In this document: piece after piece, positions 59,604 to 64,000 of the stretch
How the letters are laid out: each line of letters begins with the position of its first letter
How positions within the stretch are numbered: position 1 is the stretch's first letter
Assembly (NCBI GenBank): GCA_964556225.1
Contig: CAZKVJ010000010.1
Coordinates: forward strand, 62,001-126,000
Direction of reading: 5' to 3'
Length of the DNA: 64,000 bases
DNA from: CAZKVJ01 sp964556225
GTDB lineage: Bacteria > Actinomycetota > Acidimicrobiia > Acidimicrobiales > Ilumatobacteraceae
The notes under the pieces: generated by a model
What the model saw: only the letters and a program-made list of their open reading frames with translations
The model's database searches: none
Told to the model about the DNA's origin: nothing
Made by a program: the position numbers and the translations under genes

Positions 59604-60408
59604 TCAGCGCAGCCCGAAGCTGCCACGCGCCGCCGCCTCGAAGGCCCTGAACGGCAGCAACCGCCGGGCGAGGAGGCCGACCCGCTCGTTCGCCTTGCCG
59701 ACCGACACCCGGCGACGAGGCCGCCGGACGTCGAGGACGCGCTCGACGACAGCAGCAACGGCATCCGGCGCGACGCCATGTTCCTCGTCGTGGGCCATGC
59801 GCGCGACGGCGGCCCTCATCGCCGGCCCGTACACCGTGTCCCCGTCGGCGGCGCGCGCCCATCGACGGGCCGCCGTGAAGTCGGTACGGACGTTCCCCGG
59901 TTCGACGAGCACCACGTCGACCCCGAACGGCGCGACCTCGTACGCCATGGCCTCGCAGAGCCCTTCCAAGGCGAACTTGCTGGCGCTGTAGTACGCCTGG
60001 AACGGCAGCGCGACCACGCCGCCGAGCGAGCTGATCGCGACGATGCGGCCGGACCCGTTCGCCCGCATGGCCGGCAGCACTGCCCGCACCACCCGCACCG
60101 CACCCCAGAGGTTCGTCTCCAGCTGGGCCTTGGCCTCGTCGAGGTCGGTGTGCTCGACCGCACCGGCGAGCCCCCATCCGGCGGCCAGCACGACGGCGTC
60201 GATGCGCCCGCGCTCGGCCAGCACGGACTCGACCCCGCTCGCCACCGACGTGTCGTCGTCGACGTCCATCCGCACGCCCGACCACCCGGTGCCCGCCGTC
60301 GCCCGGCGGCTGGCGCCGGCGACCTCCCACCCGCGCCTCGCCAGGCGGTCGGCACACGCCGCGCCGATCCCCGCCGACGCGCCCGTCACCAGCACCACCT
60401 TGGCCATC
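59604..60408 (-). CDS. Short-chain dehydrogenase/reductase
   Basis: A 267-aa SDR with cofactor loop VTGASAGIGAACADRL (TGxxxGIG), DVDDDTSV, LAAGWGLAGAVEHTD (NAG-like), and the active site ISSLGG...YYSASKFALEGL with Tyr-x3-Lys. ATG 60408 has GGAGGAGGCCCG upstream. The substrate is unknown. It is divergent from the selenoprotein gene. Confidence 0.9.
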
Positions 60409-60460
60409 GGGCCTCCTCCCCCGTCACGTCCACAGCGCTTGCGCACGACACGGTCCGCAG

Positions 60461-60466
60461 TATGGT
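60461..60466 (+). promoter_or_regulatory. -10 box of the selenoprotein gene
   Basis: TATGGT ends 7 nt before ATG 60474. The earlier ATG at 60462 lies inside it, which favours ATG 60474. Confidence 0.45.
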
Positions 60467-60473
60467 CCGCCGC

Positions 60474-61631
60474 ATGTCAGGGGGCGATCAGGCCATGCGA
60501 GCGCTCGGGGACCAGCTCCCCGTGCCGGAGTTCGACACGACGCCGTGGACGGTGCCGCCGCCCCTGACGGAGGCGACGGTCGCCATCTGCACCTCGGCGG
60601 CGCTGCACCCCGAGGGCCACGACCGCTTCACCGCCACCGACACGACGTTTCGAGTGCTCGACCGCGCCGAGCGCGACCTGGTGCTCGGGCACTGGTCGCC
60701 GAACTTCGACCGGACCGGGTTCACGATCGACCTGAACGTCGTGTACCCGATCGACCGGCTGGAGGAGCTGGCGGCCAGCGGCGCCATCGGCGCCGTCGCG
60801 CCCCACCACATCGCGTTCGCGGGCAACCAGCCCGACGACGTGGCCACCGTGCGCCTCGACACCGGCCCGGCGGCTGCGGCGGTCCTGAAGGCCGACGGTG
60901 TCGACGTGGTGATCTTCACCCCCGTCTGACCGCTGTGCACGCGTACCGTGAGTACGCTCGCCCACGTCTTCGAGACCGCTGGCCTCGCCACCGTCGTGCT
61001 CGCCTCCAACCGCTCCGTCGTCGAGCGGATGCACCCGCCTCGGGCCCTGAACTGCGAGTTCCCGCTCGGCCGCCCGCTCGGCAAGCCCGCCGACCCGGAG
61101 TTCCAGCTCGATGTGCTCGCCCGGGCGTTCGCCCTGCTCGACGAGCCGGCCGGTCCGGTGCTGATCGACCATCCGGAGGTGGTCGAAGCCGACGAGGTGC
61201 CCCTCGCCTGCGCCCTGCCGCCGCGCTACGACCCCTCCCTCCCACCCGCGGTCGACGAGGCCCGCGGGCTGCGCCGCGCGTACGACCGGGGCCGGACGCG
61301 GCGAGGCCACACCTCCGTCGGTGCTGCCATCACACCCGACCTGGTGCCCGACGCGCTCGCCGCGCTCGACCAGATCGCGAACGGCACGCCGTGGACCGAG
61401 GTGACCCTGCCGGGGAAGATCACCGTCGCCGTGTGCAACGACATCCGCACCTACTACGAGGAGGCGGCGCTGGAGCTGGTCGACGGGCCGCCGCCGGGCG
61501 GCCGGGCCGCCGAGGCGTGGTACTTCGAGCGGACCGAGGCCGGCAAGGTGGTGCTCGCCGCCCGCGCTGCGATGAAGGAGCAGGGCGCCCCGTTCCCGTT
61601 CTGGTTCTACATGGCTCCGGGCCACCGCTGA
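60474..61631 (+). CDS. Selenoprotein B-like glycine/sarcosine/betaine/D-proline reductase family protein, with in-frame TGA (Sec)
   Basis: The conserved protein is split in the sequence by TGA 60927-60929. Before it: PEFDTTPWTVPPPLTEATVA, LGHWSPNFDRTGFTID, LEELAASGAIGAVAPHHIAF, ADGVDVVIFTPV. After it, in the same frame: PLCTRTVSTLAHVFETAGLA and NCEFPLGRPLGKPADPEFQL, family-typical throughout. Read through, it is 385 aa with U152-P-L-C155 exactly where the family has a redox UxxC or CxxC. A SECIS-like hairpin follows. There is no ribosome site before the GTG at 60948, so a separate second gene is unlikely. The physiological substrate in aerobes is unknown. If the cell lacks SelB the gene would be a pseudogene. 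Confidence 0.8.
60927..60966 (+). promoter_or_regulatory. TGA (Sec) codon and putative SECIS hairpin
   Basis: After the TGA, GCGTAC (60941-60946) pairs with GTACGC (60952-60957) around a 5-nt CGTGA loop. The loop begins 17 nt after the TGA, within the usual 16-37-nt window of bacterial SECIS elements, and carries a G in its second position. An outer GTG/CAC pairing may lengthen the stem. Confidence 0.6.
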
Positions 61632-61692
61632 GGCGCCGCCGGGATGGGGGCCGGCGTTACGCTGCGCGCTCCGGCCATCGAAAGGGGTTGTC

Positions 61693-62133
61693 GTGGCCCG
61701 CGTCAGCACGTACCTGAACTTCATGGGAACCACCGAGGCCGCCTTCGAGTTCTACCGGCAGGTCTTCGGCACCGACTACTCGACGCCGATCATGCGCCTC
61801 GGCGACGCACCGCCCGGCGAGGGAGGCCCTGAGCTCACCGAGGCCGAGCAGCAGCTCGTGATGCACGTCGAGCTGCCGATCCTGGCCGGTCACGTGCTCA
61901 TGGGCACCGACATGGTCGAGTCGATGGGCCACGAGCTGCTGCTCGGGAACAACGTCACCATCAACCTCGAACCGGACACCCGGGCCGAGACCGAGCGGCT
62001 CTACGCCGCGCTCTCCGACGGCGGCACGGACACCGCGGACCTGCAGGAGATGTTCTGGGGCGCGCTGTGGGGCACCTGCTGCGACCGGTTCGGAGTGCGC
62101 TGGATGTTCAACTGCTACGAGCCGGTGACGTGA
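61693..62133 (+). CDS. PhnB-like VOC protein
   Basis: A 146-aa member of the PhnB/glyoxalase group. It starts RVSTYLNFMGTTEAAFEFYR and has HVLMGTDMVESMGHELLLGN and GALWGTCCDRFGVRWMFNCY. GTG 61693 has GAAAGGGG 6-7 nt upstream. Most homologues are of unknown substrate. The last 26 bases overlap the convergent oxidoreductase gene. Confidence 0.85.
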   Translation: MARVSTYLNFMGTTEAAFEFYRQVFGTDYSTPIMRLGDAPPGEGGPELTEAEQQLVMHVELPILAGHVLMGTDMVESMGHELLLGNNVTINLEPDTRAETERLYAALSDGGTDTADLQEMFWGALWGTCCDRFGVRWMFNCYEPVT

Positions 62134-63590
62134 CCGGCCTGCCGGCCAGCTCGGCCGCCACGAGCTCGGCCACGTTCAGGGCCGAGTCCACCGCCTGGTG
62201 CGTGCCGCACCCGTACCCCCCGGCATCGCAGCCCACGTAGAACAGGCCGGGGATCGGTGCGCGCGGGCTCGGCTTGTCGGTGCCGCATTGGCCCACGATC
62301 TGGCCCAGGCCGATGCACTCGCCGCCTTGACCCGGGACCACTGCGTCGCGGCTGGCCTTCGACACCTGGGCCGTGCCGTAGGCCGACCTCGACTCGACGG
62401 CGTCGTGGAAGCCTGGCCAGATCCGCTCCATCGACTCGTCCAACCGTTCGAGGAGCGGCTCGAGGTACGTGAGATCGGGGTCGGCGCCGCTGAACGTGCC
62501 CACCAGCACCATCTGGCGGCCATCCGGCGCGAGCGACGGGTCGTACGCCGAGGGCACGACCGCGAACACCGCCAGCTCCTCGGGCAGCCACCCATCGGCG
62601 AGAGCGGCGAATCTGGCGCTGGTCAGGTAGCTCTCGTCGTCGAAGGCGAAGTAGGCGCCGCGCTCGAAGAACGGACGGCTCATCACGTAGCGGAAGCCGA
62701 CGATCCCCTTCGAGGGCTGCAGCCCGCGCACGTGCTCGACGTAGTCGGCGCTGAAGCGCGATGCGCCGACCAACCGCAGCACCGTGGGCTGGATGCCGGC
62801 GTTGGAGATCACGATCGGGGCACGGTGGCGGACCCCACCGGCGAGCTCGATCCCGCTCACCCGGCCGTCCTCGACGAGGATGCGCTCGACGCCGGCGCCG
62901 AACAGCACCCGACCACCGTGGCGCACCACCCGCTCGCAGCAGATCTCGGCGACGCGCCCGTAGCCCCCGGCGTGGTAGCGGCCGGCGCCCCCACGGCCGA
63001 AGTCCTGGAACGTGCGCACCGCCTCGCAGGCGTCGAGCTCGTCGATCGGCACGACGAACACGATGTTCGCCTGGATGCCGAACCAGGTCCGCACCGACTG
63101 GGGGCAGGTCGTACCCGTCGAGCCAGTCCGACAAGCTCGTCCCCTCCAGCGCCGCGCACGCCTGCTCGTCCATGCCGTGCAGGTCGGCCATCATGCGGCC
63201 CAGCTCGGGGAGCACCGACTCGTCGAGCCCCAACATCTCGATCATCGCCATCGGATCGCCGCCCGTCGGGTTGGCCGAGCCGACCATCCGCCGCCGCTCG
63301 GCCCCGTCGCGGTAGACGAACTCCATCACCCCGTCCGGGGTGAGCAGCTCCACCTCGTCGGCGGCACCGAGCTCTCGGAGCAGCTCCTCGAAGCGCGACC
63401 CCACGCTCGGTCCGCTGACCACCGGCCACAGCTCGTAGGCGAACCCCCCGCCGCGCACGGTCATCGCCTTGCCGCCGGCGATGGCGTTGCGCTCGACGAG
63501 CAGGACCCGACTCCCCCGGGTGGCCAGCAGCGCCGCACACGTCGCGCCGCCCACACCCGCGCCCACCACGATGACGTCGTGCTCGTCCAT
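62108..63590 (-). pseudogene. Phytoene-desaturase-like FAD oxidoreductase, interrupted by one frameshift
   Basis: ATG 63590 starts HDVIVVGAGVGGATCAALLA (dinucleotide-binding loop), then GRMMADLHGMDEQACAALEG and SDWLDGYDLP. At the G-run 63100-63104 one base too many shifts the frame. The protein continues in the other frame QSVRTWFGIQANIVFVVPID and ends GLFYVGCDAGGYGCGTHQAV. Apart from this the gene looks healthy (about 490 aa in total). It may be a recent mutation or a sequencing error in a homopolymer. Probably desaturates or isomerises an isoprenoid/lipid, as carotenoid desaturase relatives do. Confidence 0.8.
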
Positions 63591-63644
63591 GCGGTCCCCC
63601 GGTTCTCACATCCCTCGATTCGTCTGCGATGATTACATAGGTTG

Positions 63645-64000
63645 ATGGACGTGGACTACCGCAACGGCTACCGCCGGACGCCACCTCCCGGCGGCGATGG
63701 TGATCATCACCAACCGCTGCAACCTGTCGCGCGCGCACTGCTTCGGCTTCCGTGACGACAACCCGAACGAGGCGCTGAGCCCCCGCCGCGAGCCGCTCCT
63801 GCGCAAGGGGTTGCTGCGTGCCGGGGTCGGCATGTTCGAGGCCAGCACCGTGACGACCAACGGCACGATGTCACTCGTCGACCTCGGGCCCGACGTGCTG
63901 TACGTGGTGTCCCTCGACGGTCCACGACCCATCAACGGCGCCGTGCGCGGCCCGGGCAGCTTCGATCGGGTCCTGAGAAACCTGCGCTCCCTCCCCCGGG
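63645..64000 (+). pseudogene. Radical SAM gene, frameshifted, with a lost cluster cysteine (continues past window)
   Basis: ATG 63645 starts MDVDYRNGY; after a one-base shift near 63672 the frame reads AGRHLPAAMVIITNRCNLSR and AHCFGFRDDNPNEAL. The cluster motif, normally CxxxCxxC, has Arg (CGC at 63730-63732) instead of the middle Cys. The GGEPLLR region also looks shortened (ALSPRREPLLRKGLL). Later parts are fine (VTTNGTMSLVDLGPDVLYVV, SLDGPRPINGAVRGPGSFDR). It is open to the window edge. The frameshift and missing Cys argue for a dead gene. Confidence 0.65.

Noticed and set aside
60948..61631. Independent gene starting at GTG 60948
   Set aside because: There is no ribosome site or -10 box in front, and the conserved family sequence (PLCTRT) begins before the GTG in the same frame.

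Overview
The window is high-G+C DNA that reads as an actinobacterium, most likely of the class Acidimicrobiia. The evidence is a mycothiol-type DinB/MDMPI enzyme, a DUF222-HNH (13E12-type) gene with a CGAAC-N4-GTTC LexA box, an actinobacterial acyl-ACP desaturase, a DUF305 protein, and many genes with a TANNNT -10 box only 6-9 nt before the start codon (leaderless transcripts). The genus cannot be fixed from the sequence, and no plasmid or phage replication genes are visible.

Layout. 0-21 kb is chromosomal and metabolic: the end of a GT2 glycosyltransferase; a long minus-strand run of branched-chain/amide ABC importer genes ending in pgl-pgi; a 5'-truncated spare binding-protein fragment; a coenzyme-B12-type acyl-CoA mutase large subunit; rarD; a small lipoprotein; a Nudix hydrolase and a TetR regulator; then a second complete importer operon (livG-livF-livH-livM plus two tandem binding proteins, each closed by a 14-bp hairpin with a CGAA loop); and a DHA2-type MFS pump. 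21-34 kb holds envelope and housekeeping genes: DUF305, an HEWGH lipoprotein, Ppx/GppA, an L,D-transpeptidase, a dolichyl-phosphate-mannose-synthase-like GT2, argG, an M20 peptidase, a CocE/NonD hydrolase, an acyl-ACP desaturase and DUF1697.

34.2-45.1 kb is a patchwork. tRNA-Leu(UAA) lies beside a truncated MFS gene that is the last member of an ATGA-coupled operon, HTH/PBP regulator-modA-modB-modC-MFS. The operon's other side holds a 3' tRNA-Ser-like remnant. After a hydrolase/epoxide-hydrolase/TetR module and a STAND regulator comes a second, decayed molybdate locus (a modC/TOBE fragment plus a PadR-like gene), butted against a SNF2 helicase that looks 5'-trimmed.

45-52 kb holds SNF2, a SWIM protein, a TetR/NAD-epimerase pair with two operator copies, DUF429 and a quinone oxidoreductase. 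52.3-53.8 kb is a gene graveyard made of a binding-protein 5' fragment, a CaiB/BaiF CoA-transferase 3' fragment and an oxidoreductase 3' fragment, all frameshifted. 54-64 kb holds MDMPI, a LexA-boxed DUF222-HNH gene, a TfoX-like gene, an N-acyl-D-amino-acid deacylase, PAP2, two VOC proteins, an SDR, a frameshifted phytoene-desaturase-like oxidoreductase and a broken radical-SAM gene.

The most striking item is at 60.5-61.6 kb: a glycine/betaine/D-proline-reductase selenoprotein-B-like gene read through an in-frame TGA (60927-60929) in a U-x-x-C context, followed at the right distance by a small SECIS-like hairpin. It would normally be annotated as two separate short ORFs. Other structural observations are a dispersed palindrome that supplies the stop codons of two convergent genes, paired operator palindromes, and genes whose natural start seems to be AUC or CUG.
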